A stretch of DNA of 64,000 bases from Mariniphaga sp041684965 (GTDB taxonomy: Bacteria > Bacteroidota > Bacteroidia > Bacteroidales > Prolixibacteraceae), in assembly GCA_041684965.1 (NCBI GenBank), contig JAWLGR010000011.1, positions 1-64,000 of the forward strand, in the 5' to 3' direction. The notes under the pieces were generated by a model. That model was given only the letters and a program-made list of their open reading frames with translations, was not told the origin of the DNA and searched no databases. The position numbers and the translations under genes were made by a program. The stretch's first letter is position 1; every line of letters starts with the position of its first letter. Shown here piece by piece: positions 8,496-17,425 of this stretch.

Positions 8496-9131
8496 ATGAA
8501 AAGAATGAAATTTACAGGACTGGCGGGATTGCTTTTCCTTTTATTTTCTGGCTGTGCTACCGTTTATACAGCTCCCGATATTCAGCCTGTTGCGCAATCG
8601 AAATCGATAGCCATTTTGCCCTTCGATGTAAAGGTGCAGTACAACCGGTTGCCAAAGAATGTTACCCTTGAACAGATTCATGAGAATGAACAGGAACTGA
8701 GTTTTGTTCTGCAGAGCCAGATGTATTCACGTTTCCTGCAGAAGAATCATCAATTCCCGGTCAGCTTTCAGGATGTGGACATGACCAATATGATGCTGAA
8801 GCGAAACAACATCAACATTGAAAAGTTGAGTGAGTTTTCGAAGGATGAACTGGCAAGGTTACTGGAAGTTGATGAAGTCATTTCAGGAAATGTGCTTACA
8901 ACAAAGCCTATGTCTACAGGGGCAGCGGTTGCATTGGGCATTTTGTTTAACGTATGGGGTGCAACCAATCAGGCTGATGTTACGGTTTCTCTTCACAGCG
9001 GTAAAGATTCAAAACTGCTCTGGAAGTTTAATCATGTATATTCCGGCAGTGTGGGAAGTAGTCCGGACCAGCTTACCAAAGCAATGATGAAACCCATTGC
9101 GAGGAAGTTTCCTTATAAGAAAAGAAGCTGA
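8496..9131 (+). CDS. lipoprotein of the GNA1162/DUF799-like type
   Basis: 211 residues with a lipoprotein signal (LLFLLFSGC, lipidated Cys20). The mature part starts with an IAILPFDVKVQ strand and later has EVDEVISGNVLTTKP and GAAVALGILFNVWG, a layout typical of DUF799/GNA1162-like outer-membrane-associated lipoproteins. These are sometimes paired with CsgG-like proteins. The function is unknown. The family name rests on overall pattern, so I hold it loosely. The gene is followed by a clear intrinsic terminator. Confidence 0.65.
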   Translation: MKRMKFTGLAGLLFLLFSGCATVYTAPDIQPVAQSKSIAILPFDVKVQYNRLPKNVTLEQIHENEQELSFVLQSQMYSRFLQKNHQFPVSFQDVDMTNMMLKRNNINIEKLSEFSKDELARLLEVDEVISGNVLTTKPMSTGAAVALGILFNVWGATNQADVTVSLHSGKDSKLLWKFNHVYSGSVGSSPDQLTKAMMKPIARKFPYKKRS

Positions 9132-9139
9132 AATAAATT

Positions 9140-9163
9140 GCCGGTTTAATGCCGGCTTTTTTA
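9140..9163 (+). terminator. intrinsic terminator after the lipoprotein gene
   Basis: Stem GCCGG/CCGGC (9140-9144 and 9152-9156) with a 7-base loop, followed directly by TTTTTT. Confidence 0.75.
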
Positions 9164-9222
9164 TTGAGTTTTAAATGTGAATATTTTCATCGGGAAAATA
9201 GAAAGAAAGAAGGTTGAATGTT

Positions 9223-9230
9223 TATTTTTG
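9223..9230 (+). promoter_or_regulatory. putative thyA -7 box (TATTTTTG)
   Basis: A perfect TAnnTTTG match 23 bp before the thyA start and downstream of the terminator at 9140-9163. Confidence 0.5.
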
Positions 9231-9252
9231 TGGTAATAAAAAATAAATAGGA

Positions 9253-10047
9253 ATGAAGCAGTATCTGCACCTGTTGCAAACTATTATAGATAAAGGAGTT
9301 GAAAAAAAGGATCGTACAGGAACGGGCACTATAAGTGTTTTTGGCCATCAGATGCGGTTTGATTTTAGCGACGGCTTCCCGGTGGTGACTACAAAAAAGC
9401 TTCACCTGAAATCAATTATACATGAATTGCTCTGGTTCCTTGCAGGTGACACCAATATAAAATACCTGAACGATAACGGGGTTCGTATATGGAACGAATG
9501 GGCTGATGAAAAGGGTGATCTGGGACATATTTATGGTTACCAGTGGCGCAGTTGGCCTGCCCCTGATGGCAGACACATCGACCAGATAAGCAGTGTGGTT
9601 GATTCCATTAAAAACAACCCCGATTCACGGCGGCATATTGTAAGTGCCTGGAATGTTGGAGAGCTGGATAATATGAACCTGCCACCATGCCATGTTTTAT
9701 TTCAGTTCTATGTGGCTCAGGGCAAACTGTCGTGCCAGCTTTATCAGCGCAGTGCCGATGTATTCCTGGGAGTACCCTTCAACATTGCTTCTTATGCGTT
9801 GCTAACGCTCATGGTGGCGCAGGTAGCCGGTCTTCAGCCAGGCGATTTTGTACATACTTTTGGGGATGTCCACATTTATTCCAATCATCTGGAGCAGGTA
9901 AAACTGCAGCTTTCGCGTGAACCCTACCCGCTTCCAACGATGAAGATCAACCCGAATATAAATAACATTTTCAATTTTAAATACAGCGATTTTGAGCTGG
10001 TGAATTACCAGGCGCACCCACACATAAAAGGGAAGGTTGCGGTTTAA
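9253..10047 (+). CDS. thyA: thymidylate synthase
   Basis: It methylates dUMP to dTMP using methylenetetrahydrofolate, giving dihydrofolate, in the cytoplasm. The 264 residues equal the E. coli length. The catalytic cysteine is in LPPCHVLFQFYV, followed by the phosphate-binding QRSADVFLGVPFNIASYALL and HIYSNHLEQV. The N-terminal DRTGTGTISVFGHQMRFD is typical. folA lies 1.1 kb downstream on the same strand and would recycle the dihydrofolate, but a glycosyltransferase on the opposite strand separates the two. The gene has its own -7 box. Confidence 0.97.
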   Translation: MKQYLHLLQTIIDKGVEKKDRTGTGTISVFGHQMRFDFSDGFPVVTTKKLHLKSIIHELLWFLAGDTNIKYLNDNGVRIWNEWADEKGDLGHIYGYQWRSWPAPDGRHIDQISSVVDSIKNNPDSRRHIVSAWNVGELDNMNLPPCHVLFQFYVAQGKLSCQLYQRSADVFLGVPFNIASYALLTLMVAQVAGLQPGDFVHTFGDVHIYSNHLEQVKLQLSREPYPLPTMKINPNINNIFNFKYSDFELVNYQAHPHIKGKVAV

Positions 10048-10057
10048 TATTTATTTC

Positions 10058-10963
10058 TTACCCAAATACTATAAAATTATTTTTTACAAATCTGCTTCCT
10101 ATGAAGGAAGAAACAAGGTAGGCAACCTGCTTGAAATTAATTTCTGATTTCAGAAAAAATCTTCTGGCTTCTTTCATATCATTCTGAAGGTAATGGTAAC
10201 GGGCTCTGCTGCCGTTTATGCGTTTAACTCCTTTTGCCGCTTCCCCTGGGTATTTCCTGCAATAGTTTTCTATAATGTACAGGGAATAATAATAATCTTT
10301 TTGCCGGTAGCCTGGATTGAGTGATAGGTTGTCTTTGTGTACATACCGGGTTACAAGTATTTCCGGTATCTCAGCGGTCTCATTATTTTCTGTAATTCGT
10401 AACAGCCAATCGAAATCGATCATTCCAAAATTTTCTTCAAAGAATATTCCCTTTAGTCGGCTGTCAATCATAAGTGAACTCATATAGAGGTTCTGTCCAT
10501 TATTAATTCGCATCAATTTTTGAAGAAATGTTTCATTTCTTCCAAATTTTATTGGGTCATTGCCATGCTGTCTGCGTTCCGTAGTAGTATTAAGGTACTG
10601 GTTGATCGTTTTATATCCGGTAGAGACTACAGGAAAATTTTCTGCAACTGAAAGCTGCTTTATTATTTTACCTGCATGCCATACATCGTCGTGATCCATT
10701 AAACAAAAATAGTTCCCGGTAATATTTTTCAGTCCAATATTTCTTCCCTTGTTTGGCCCTCCGCTGTTGAATGGTGTGGAAAAATAATCAATCTTATTTT
10801 TTCTCAGTATTTCACACGTACCGTCGGTTGAGCAATCATCAACAACAATAAGTTCAATTTCAAATAAGGTGTTTATACCCGTCTGATTCAAAATAGAATC
10901 AATAGCACGCTGCACTGTGTTTTCCGAATTGTAGGTGGTTAATAGAACAGATACTTTTACCAT
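10058..10963 (-). CDS. family 2 glycosyltransferase
   Basis: A 301-residue GT-A-fold enzyme that transfers a sugar from a nucleotide donor, probably to a surface glycan at the cytoplasmic face of the membrane. The N-terminus VSVLLTTYNSENTVQRAI, then VDDCSTDGT and MDHDDVWH (metal-binding acidic motif, about residue 93), are diagnostic of GT2. No transmembrane segment is seen. It is convergent with thyA (10-bp gap) and not in an operon with other glycan genes, although a flippase and GT4 lie at 15-18 kb. The sugar specificity cannot be read. Confidence 0.88.
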   Translation of the reverse strand: MVKVSVLLTTYNSENTVQRAIDSILNQTGINTLFEIELIVVDDCSTDGTCEILRKNKIDYFSTPFNSGGPNKGRNIGLKNITGNYFCLMDHDDVWHAGKIIKQLSVAENFPVVSTGYKTINQYLNTTTERRQHGNDPIKFGRNETFLQKLMRINNGQNLYMSSLMIDSRLKGIFFEENFGMIDFDWLLRITENNETAEIPEILVTRYVHKDNLSLNPGYRQKDYYYSLYIIENYCRKYPGEAAKGVKRINGSRARYHYLQNDMKEARRFFLKSEINFKQVAYLVSSFIGSRFVKNNFIVFG

Positions 10964-11084
10964 GGTTTATTAATTTATAATAACCAAATAAAGGGAATCC
11001 GGATTAAGACGCAATGAAGGCGAAATTAAAACGGGATTAAAAATCACCAGCCTGTTTTTGCTATGTCCGAATAAAAATCTGCGT

Positions 11085-11092
11085 TATCTTTG
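11085..11092 (+). promoter_or_regulatory. putative folA -7 box (TATCTTTG)
   Basis: A perfect TAnnTTTG match 26 bp before the start. TTTG occurs upstream at 11057-11060, slightly farther away than the usual -33 spacing. Confidence 0.5.
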
Positions 11093-11118
11093 ATGCTGTT
11101 TTAATAAATTTACATCTC

Positions 11119-11613
11119 ATGATTTACAACAATATTTCAATCATTGTAGCGGTAGCTGAAAATTTTGCCATTGGAAGAGATAATAATCTTTTGTTTCATT
11201 TATCCAATGATTTGAAGCGGTTCAGGGAAATTACCACCGGACATAGTCTTATAATGGGCAGGAATACATTGTTGTCCCTGCCTAAGTGGCCACTTCCCAA
11301 CCGGCGTCATATCGTAATTACGGACCGGCAGGATGATGTTTTCGATGGTTGTGAAACGGTCTTCTCGATCGCTGAAGCGGTTGAAAAGGTAAAAAATGAA
11401 GAAGAAGCTTTTGTAATTGGAGGAGGGATGGTTTATAAACAGTTTTATCCATTGGCCGGAAAAATTTACCTGACACTTGTGCATAAATCTTTTGAAGCTG
11501 ACACGTTTTTTCCCGAAATTGATTTTAATGAATGGAAGGAACTTGAAAGAACAGAATTGTACGATGAAAAGAATGATTTTAAGTATTCAAATATTAATCT
11601 GGTAAGGAAATAA
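11119..11613 (+). CDS. folA: dihydrofolate reductase
   Basis: It reduces dihydrofolate to tetrahydrofolate with NADPH. The product is 164 residues, a normal length. It has the N-terminal strand IIVAVAENFAIGRDNNLLFHLSNDLKRF (substrate acid in the NDLKRF helix), then LIMGRNTLLSLP, PNRRHIVITDR and FVIGGGMVYKQFYP, the nucleotide-binding glycine motif. It acts directly on the product of ThyA, encoded just upstream. It has its own -7 box. Confidence 0.96.
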   Translation: MIYNNISIIVAVAENFAIGRDNNLLFHLSNDLKRFREITTGHSLIMGRNTLLSLPKWPLPNRRHIVITDRQDDVFDGCETVFSIAEAVEKVKNEEEAFVIGGGMVYKQFYPLAGKIYLTLVHKSFEADTFFPEIDFNEWKELERTELYDEKNDFKYSNINLVRK

Positions 11614-11757
11614 ATTTTTATAGCTGATATGTTGGACGAAACTGATTGTGTAGAATTCATCCAACACGCTAAAACAGATGATGGTACAAAATAATAATTG
11701 TTTAATGAAAAAATAGTAGTGTGATCTAAATCTGCCGGTAAATTTATTGTACGAATG

Positions 11758-12423
11758 TCAGGCAAGTAGTTTCCCCAGATTGTCAAATCGCTTGTTGTAA
11801 TCCTCCATCGACAATTCTATTACCTGGCATGCTGTAGTTGAATCGTAGATTGCAGCAATTTCGGTATTACTTTCCTGCCCCGGCATGTCCTTATAAGTAA
11901 GAAAATAATGTTCAAGACGTTGGATTACGATATCCGGAACTTCATTAATTTCTTTGAAATGACCATAAACAGTATCATTTAACAGTACAGCAATAATTTT
12001 ATCATCTGCCTGATTACCATCAATCATACGAAATCCCCCAATCGGACGGGCATTTACAAGCAGATCGCCATGTGCCAGAGTTTTTTCTGTTAGCACGCAA
12101 ATGTCAATAGGATCGCCATCACCCGTAATATTTTCACGTCCGGTTTTTTCATTACAGAATTCGCCTACTTTTAATCCGCAAAAGGTTTGGGGGATAAAGC
12201 CATACAAGGCAGGGATAACATTAGAGAACTTTTGAGGCCTGTCGACCCTCAAATAGCCACTTTCCTTGTCAATCTCATATTTGACAGTATCGGTTGAAAC
12301 CACTTCAATGAATGCTGTAACTTCATGAGGTGCATTTTTACCTATGAATACCCCGTGCCAGGGATGTGATTTATAGCGAAGGCCCATTAGCCTGCCAATT
12401 GGATCAGATAGTTTATCAACCAT
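11758..12423 (-). CDS. ppa: family I inorganic pyrophosphatase
   Basis: It hydrolyses pyrophosphate to phosphate in the cytoplasm, driving biosynthetic reactions. The product is 221 residues, slightly longer than E. coli Ppa. The active-site block DGDPIDICVL (D-G-D-P-x-D, about 112-121) binds catalytic magnesium. Upstream come YEIDKESGYLRVDRP and IPALYGFIPQT, and downstream DDKIIAVLLND, all typical of soluble family I enzymes. It is monocistronic, with no TAnnTTTG seen just upstream. Confidence 0.94.
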   Translation of the reverse strand: MVDKLSDPIGRLMGLRYKSHPWHGVFIGKNAPHEVTAFIEVVSTDTVKYEIDKESGYLRVDRPQKFSNVIPALYGFIPQTFCGLKVGEFCNEKTGRENITGDGDPIDICVLTEKTLAHGDLLVNARPIGGFRMIDGNQADDKIIAVLLNDTVYGHFKEINEVPDIVIQRLEHYFLTYKDMPGQESNTEIAAIYDSTTACQVIELSMEDYNKRFDNLGKLLA

Positions 12424-12548
12424 TTTTTAAATTTCAGTATTTGTATTTCAACCTTTCAAATTCTTTTTGGTTCATTTTCTCCAGCACTTATGGTTTAAAA
12501 TAATATATAAATTACCTGTAGCTGTGGAGGTTGACAAAAAAGATTTTT

Positions 12549-12586
12549 GTAAAAAATAATGGCTGTCAGTTAACCACAGCCATTAT
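12549..12586 (-). terminator. intrinsic terminator after the aldo/keto reductase gene
   Basis: A perfect 11-bp stem (12556-12566 with 12576-12586) around a 9-base loop, followed on the minus strand by TTTTTTAC. It lies 22 bp after the stop codon. Confidence 0.8.
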
Positions 12587-12607
12587 CGATTCTTCAGATT
12601 AAAATAG

Positions 12608-14092
12608 TTAACCCATTCTTGCTTCAGTACGCATTCCTTGTTTATCTATTGCTGCAATTATAACTTCCCCATCAATTTTTTCGGCTTCAAAAATAAATGG
12701 TTTGCTTTTCAATATCTGCGGTTTATGAGCCACCTTCCCTGCCACTTTCCCATTGATAATCACTTCGTAATGGTCGACAGGTTCATCACCGGCGTATGCT
12801 GTTTGCCAGGTAATCACATTTTTGCCATTTCTTTCTGTTTTTTGAAGTATCCTTGGTCCTGCCAACTTTTCCTTTTCCATTTGGAAATAATTGGTTTTTC
12901 CATTTTTTACTCCTGCAGCAAGTTGTTCGATACTCTGTCTTTCCTTGTCATTCAATCCGTCTGGTTCAATCTGGCACGCATAATAATTTTGAATTAACTG
13001 GCACCTGGTGGGGTCTTCATCAATTTGACCTATACCAATAATCAAGGTATGCACACCCGGTGTTGTAAGTGAATATTCAATAAGCGGACGGCTCGGAAGG
13101 CCGGGTTTGCCAACTTGCCGGTACACATGTTCCGGCTTGTTCGACCAGGTTGGTTCTTTATGGTACATAGCTGCATCGGCAAAGGTTTTCATCCCAATAA
13201 TCCCCATCCCCTTGGCTTCTGCCACCGGAATCACATTGTGTTGCATGTTGAACATTAACCGGTCGTTGGCATTTATTGCAATGAGCATTCCTTCAAGGAG
13301 GCCCCATTCATCGCGCTGAATCATATCAATCATTGCAGGAGGATTATTATGTCCTGAAAATCCAATATGTCTTATCAGCTTTTCGTTTTTAGGGTTCATG
13401 CCCGTTAGGTTTGTTCCATTGCGTAAATCACGCAGAGCAACCAGTGCCCCAAAATTACCATCAGGGTCAAGTGGGGTTTCCAGGCCCTTATAAAGCACAT
13501 CTATTTCGGCAGTATTGTGAAGGGTATGGATCAGCACCATATCCAGATAGGCACCCTCAGGATACCATCCTTTATTATCACCAAATAATTGAGTAAGGGA
13601 TCTTTTTACATCATCAATGGCACATTGTACATTCTCTCCATTTGACCAGTTACTTACATTTTCTATTTCCGGCCATCCTGGTTTGCCCCACCGCATGGCT
13701 GTTTTGCTGGTGAGCCATATTGATTCCCGAAGTTTCTTATTATAGTTTTCCTCACCAGGTATAAGGTTTTTTTGTTGAAAAGCCTTATGGAAATTTAACT
13801 GGCTACCGGCATACAAGTTGGATGTATCGAAATAATTAATGCCCAGATCAAATGCTTTCAGAATTATTGGCACCGGGTCAACATCTTCAGGTGTCCATTG
13901 CAGCGATGCCTGTCCTCCTAATCCGAAGGTGGTGACCATGAAATTGTGTTTACCAAACTTACGCTTCATGGGAGCCGGTACTTTTTCAACATTGCATCCT
14001 CCCAGTGTCATCAGAGAAACCCCTGCGGCAGTAGCTGCTGAAGCTCTTAAAAAATTTCTTCTGGAAATGTGGTTTTCATTATTAGTTGCCAT
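12608..14092 (-). CDS. exported aldo/keto reductase with C-terminal extension
   Basis: 494 residues. A twin-arginine signal (HISRRNFLRASAATAAG) with an LGGC lipobox predicts Tat export and lipid anchoring. The aldo/keto reductase barrel follows: GLGGQAS, then INYFDTSNLYAG (active-site Asp and Tyr), LTSKTAMRW (Lys), VLIHTLHN (His) and IGFSGHNNPP. After the barrel, about residue 400 onward, an extra beta-rich region of roughly 90 residues resembles a fibronectin-III-like fold (ITWQTAYAGDEPVDHYEVIING). Exported members of this family are common in Bacteroidota and their substrates are mostly unknown. It is followed by a strong terminator. Confidence 0.85.
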   Translation of the reverse strand: MATNNENHISRRNFLRASAATAAGVSLMTLGGCNVEKVPAPMKRKFGKHNFMVTTFGLGGQASLQWTPEDVDPVPIILKAFDLGINYFDTSNLYAGSQLNFHKAFQQKNLIPGEENYNKKLRESIWLTSKTAMRWGKPGWPEIENVSNWSNGENVQCAIDDVKRSLTQLFGDNKGWYPEGAYLDMVLIHTLHNTAEIDVLYKGLETPLDPDGNFGALVALRDLRNGTNLTGMNPKNEKLIRHIGFSGHNNPPAMIDMIQRDEWGLLEGMLIAINANDRLMFNMQHNVIPVAEAKGMGIIGMKTFADAAMYHKEPTWSNKPEHVYRQVGKPGLPSRPLIEYSLTTPGVHTLIIGIGQIDEDPTRCQLIQNYYACQIEPDGLNDKERQSIEQLAAGVKNGKTNYFQMEKEKLAGPRILQKTERNGKNVITWQTAYAGDEPVDHYEVIINGKVAGKVAHKPQILKSKPFIFEAEKIDGEVIIAAIDKQGMRTEARMG

Positions 14093-14334
14093 AACAATAA
14101 GTTTTTCATAAAGTTACAAAAAAATTGCTTAGTTTTCAACTCATTATAATTGGTTGTTTTTAAAGGTATTTATCTCATTTTCTCAATTATTTTAACGGTA
14201 TTCGATAGAGTTCTCAAGGTCATTTCGATGCAACTCCCATAAAAATTCTGATATTTCCCGTTTGTGAATATTAATTAGTCATGGTCGTTTCATATTATTT
14301 CGAAAGGGTAAAATTTAAGATTCAGAAGCTCCGG

Positions 14335-14967
14335 TTAGCGCTTGCGGTAGAAATAGCTTTTTTTCTCATCTTTCATATCAAAAGTATATAGTTCATGATC
14401 CCGAAACTCATAAAGATAACTCAACATGCCAATATCACCTGCACAAAAAAGACTGTGACTACTCATAACAAAAATCCAGAAGTATATTGATTGATGTTCC
14501 AGGGAGAAATAAATGCCTGTAAGAGTTGCCAGTTGAACAAACACTAAAGGAGTCAGTGCTACCAGTGTAAATTGCCTGCGGTTTAGTACATGGCGGTCGG
14601 CTTCAGCAAAAAAGATAAACTTTTTAAGATAACCCCCGATTGAAATCCGGCGGGCCCCTGTTATTTTGAACGCAAGCGCATGCAGCAATTCATGAATTAA
14701 TATTAATAAAGTGAATGTAAAAATAATAGCTACAAGCAAATAAAACAATGGCTGGAGATTACCGCCAATAGCCAATACAACCGGGCGGGTAGCAAAAAAC
14801 AAACCTATGAGTATCATCAGAAGCTGGTAACCCATATACCATCGAATCATATTGCTTCCCGATGATAGCTGGCTAATCACGAAATTTTTTACCTGGGAAT
14901 GTTCAAGTTCATGCACCAGTTCATATTTGCCGCTGTTTTGAAGTTCTTCTATGTTTGGATTGCTCAT
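14335..14967 (-). CDS. DUF3267 putative membrane metalloprotease
   Basis: 210 residues with four probable transmembrane helices. The second pair is interrupted by a zincin motif HELLHALAFKITGA (HExxH, about 107-111) of the DUF3267 family, followed by ISIGGYLKKFIFF and the RRQFTLVALTPLVF helix. This places it among putative intramembrane or membrane-bound zinc proteases. The substrate is unknown. It starts one base after the flippase stop, so it is the last gene of the FkbM-flippase-DUF3267 operon. Whether it serves the glycan pathway is inference from position only. Confidence 0.78.
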   Translation of the reverse strand: MSNPNIEELQNSGKYELVHELEHSQVKNFVISQLSSGSNMIRWYMGYQLLMILIGLFFATRPVVLAIGGNLQPLFYLLVAIIFTFTLLILIHELLHALAFKITGARRISIGGYLKKFIFFAEADRHVLNRRQFTLVALTPLVFVQLATLTGIYFSLEHQSIYFWIFVMSSHSLFCAGDIGMLSYLYEFRDHELYTFDMKDEKKSYFYRKR

Positions 14968-14968
14968 C

Positions 14969-16411
14969 TTACTTGTACATGATGATTTTATACATATCCT
15001 TTATACTTATCAGCCTTAGCAAAAATGCTACCATAACGGAGCCCCCAATTGTTAGAAGGTAACCATATAACCAGTTTTCCATGTTATGTGTTAAACTTGC
15101 AAGTATCACTGTTAACCCGGTAAACAAGATAAGCTGTAGCATGTAGAAAAGAGAAGGCCTTAATTTGAAAATATAAAGTGCCAAAATGAGCTGGGCTGCA
15201 CCTGTAAAAAGTTGTGTTGTTAGACTGGCATAGGCTGACCCATAAGCCTCGAAACGGGGAATAAGAATTAAATTAAGCGTAATATTTAAAACCATACCAG
15301 AAAAAGCCATCAGGTTAAGTTGTTTTAAACTTCCGTTTGCAGTGAGCAATGTTCCAAATATATAGGTAGTGGCAATTCCGGTAAAGCCAATCATCAGTAA
15401 GCCGAGTATATCAGAAGAATAGGCAGTATTTGATTTATACAAAACCGACATGATTTCCTGATCATAATACAGGCTTGATACGGCAATAATAATAGCAGGA
15501 ACTATCAGGAGGGTATAAGACAGTTTTACCATTTGACCTATCGGTTCACCCTGTTTTATCATTTTTGAAAATATTGGCAGCAGAAGCCCGGAGAAAAGAA
15601 CACCAAACATGGAAACTGCTTCAAGCAGTCGAAATGCCTGGGCGTATATGCCTGCCTGTTCATGACCCCTGCTCCCTGGCAGTATCCGTTCCAGCATTAC
15701 TGAATCAATACGGTTATATAAAGACATTAGCAAAAACAGAATAGCATATGGATATGATTTTCTGAGAAAAACAAGAAAAAAAACAGGATTAAATGCAACT
15801 TTTATTTTTCCTGATTTTTGCAAGATTACTGCAAACGTTATAATAGCTGTTAGCAAATAGGCTGCGGTTTGGGCATATACAAACCATTCGATGATAAAAT
15901 TTTCCCTGAAGGTCTTGGTAAAGAGTAAAATGCTGCAAATAATGATCATTAAAGTCCGGTCGAGCACTGAAATCAAGCTATCGGTGCGAAACAGATGCAA
16001 TGCAGTAATGTTGGACCTTAAATACTGAATGAATGATACGAGAAACTGATTAAATATCAGAAATATTAGCAAATGAATCTGAATTTTATTGTATCCTATA
16101 ATGGCTGCTACAATAAGACTGAATGCAGCATAGATAAAGGCCAGGAGTAATTTTAGCCCTACAATGTTGGAAAGGTGTTTCGGGAGCAGGAAAGTGTGCT
16201 GTGCAATATTGCGGTTGTTGTAACTGGTAATGCCTACATCAAGTAAAATGTTAAGGATAAGTGAAAAATTGAGCAATGCAAAATAAAACCCGTAGTTTTC
16301 ATCCCCGACCAAATTTTGTACTGTACGGTCTATACCAAATATCCAAAATGGCTTAACCAGCAGGTTGAGGAAAAGAAGCAATACCAGATTTGTTACAAAT
16401 TTCCGTTTCAA
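14969..16411 (-). CDS. polysaccharide flippase of the Wzx/MATE-like superfamily
   Basis: 480 residues, almost entirely membrane helices (about 12-14). The N-terminal region FVTNLVLLLFLNLLVKPFWIFGIDRTVQNLVG and later YGFYFALLNFSLILNILLDVGI are typical of lipid-linked oligosaccharide flippases. It would turn undecaprenyl-linked glycan units across the inner membrane. It lies 6 bp after the FkbM methyltransferase gene and 1 bp before DUF3267 on the same strand, with a GT4 glycosyltransferase divergent upstream. This forms a small glycan module without a polymerase in view. Confidence 0.87.
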   Translation of the reverse strand: MKRKFVTNLVLLLFLNLLVKPFWIFGIDRTVQNLVGDENYGFYFALLNFSLILNILLDVGITSYNNRNIAQHTFLLPKHLSNIVGLKLLLAFIYAAFSLIVAAIIGYNKIQIHLLIFLIFNQFLVSFIQYLRSNITALHLFRTDSLISVLDRTLMIIICSILLFTKTFRENFIIEWFVYAQTAAYLLTAIITFAVILQKSGKIKVAFNPVFFLVFLRKSYPYAILFLLMSLYNRIDSVMLERILPGSRGHEQAGIYAQAFRLLEAVSMFGVLFSGLLLPIFSKMIKQGEPIGQMVKLSYTLLIVPAIIIAVSSLYYDQEIMSVLYKSNTAYSSDILGLLMIGFTGIATTYIFGTLLTANGSLKQLNLMAFSGMVLNITLNLILIPRFEAYGSAYASLTTQLFTGAAQLILALYIFKLRPSLFYMLQLILFTGLTVILASLTHNMENWLYGYLLTIGGSVMVAFLLRLISIKDMYKIIMYK

Positions 16412-16417
16412 AATAAA

Positions 16418-17167
16418 TCAACTGTTAAGTGAATCGGGTATAAAAAAGAAATTATGTTTTTGATGGCTTTCTGCATTAAAAGCCACCAGTTCCTTTTTAT
16501 GAAGAATGAACGGTAAATATCCCAGTTTATTAAGAAAAGAGATGCACTTTTTCCGGTTAACATTGTCCCATAGCTCGCAGTAAATTACCGGATGATGTTT
16601 TTTAATTATTTGAATTGCACCTTCAAGCACAAAATATTCAAAATTTTCTACATCAATTTTTAATCCTGTAATTTTTCCGCTGGTGTTTGCAACTTCATTA
16701 AAATCGTCAAGTCTGATCATTGGAACTTCAAAACGGAGACCTTCATTATTATCTTTTATTTCTTTATGAATAACGTGACTCAAACCATGCATGGGTACAT
16801 CGTTAATAACAGGCATCACCATTTCCAACTGCTTATTTTCATTACCGGCAGCCAGTTGGAATTCCTTTATATTGTGAAGCCCAAATTGTTTTTTAATACG
16901 TTTCAGTACGCGCATATTTAATTCAAGTGGTTCAAAAGCGCAGATGGTGCTTTTAGGTAGTCTTTTTGCCAAATGGTAACTGGTAACACCAATATTAGCT
17001 CCAAGATCGAGTACTATTCCTTCCTTGGATAGTAAATTCAGAAAATGGAAAAAATCATTTTCTTTTTTATCCCACTTAATCTTTATAATCACAAATAAAG
17101 CAAAAACATATAGATAGGTATTGAAGCCAAGGATTTTCTGCAATATATATTTGGTGAATGTCTTCAT
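16418..17167 (-). CDS. FkbM-family SAM-dependent methyltransferase
   Basis: 249 residues. The SAM-binding glycine motif is VLDLGANIGVTSYHLAKRLP (about 54-73), followed by the acidic CAFEPLELNMRVL and the FkbM-type IDVENFEYFVLEGA block. A hydrophobic N-terminus (about 10-27) may anchor it to the membrane. FkbM enzymes O-methylate sugars or other hydroxyls and often sit in glycan clusters, which fits the flippase 6 bp downstream. The acceptor is unknown. It is the first gene of its operon. I see no TAnnTTTG upstream. Confidence 0.85.
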   Translation of the reverse strand: MKTFTKYILQKILGFNTYLYVFALFVIIKIKWDKKENDFFHFLNLLSKEGIVLDLGANIGVTSYHLAKRLPKSTICAFEPLELNMRVLKRIKKQFGLHNIKEFQLAAGNENKQLEMVMPVINDVPMHGLSHVIHKEIKDNNEGLRFEVPMIRLDDFNEVANTSGKITGLKIDVENFEYFVLEGAIQIIKKHHPVIYCELWDNVNRKKCISFLNKLGYLPFILHKKELVAFNAESHQKHNFFFIPDSLNS

Positions 17168-17425
17168 AGGTTACTTATTGCTTGTTTTTTGCCTTAAAGA
17201 TATCTTTATATCAGTATTTTTTAATAAATAATTAAATATTTTCAACGATCTTATTTTCGGAACATTTCTCATATTCGTTTATTTATCTGAACTGGCTGCA
17301 TTTTTATGATCAAGTGAATCTTTTAGCCGGTTCAATAGGATAAAAAATTATATTCTGTTTTGCCGTATTAATTTAAGTTGTCCGGCAAAGATATTGGAAT
17401 TTTATATTTATTTTCAACATAAATT

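Noticed and set aside
11631..11675. Hairpin after folA (TGTTGGA with TCCAACA) as a terminator
   Set aside because: The stem has a mismatch and a long loop, and no T-run follows on either strand.
14281..14397. Short plus-strand frame starting MVVSYYFERVKFKIQKLRL, faintly like the N-terminus of YbeY
   Set aside because: The resemblance is limited to a few residues, the frame runs into the 3' end of the DUF3267 gene on the other strand, and no YbeY metal motif follows.
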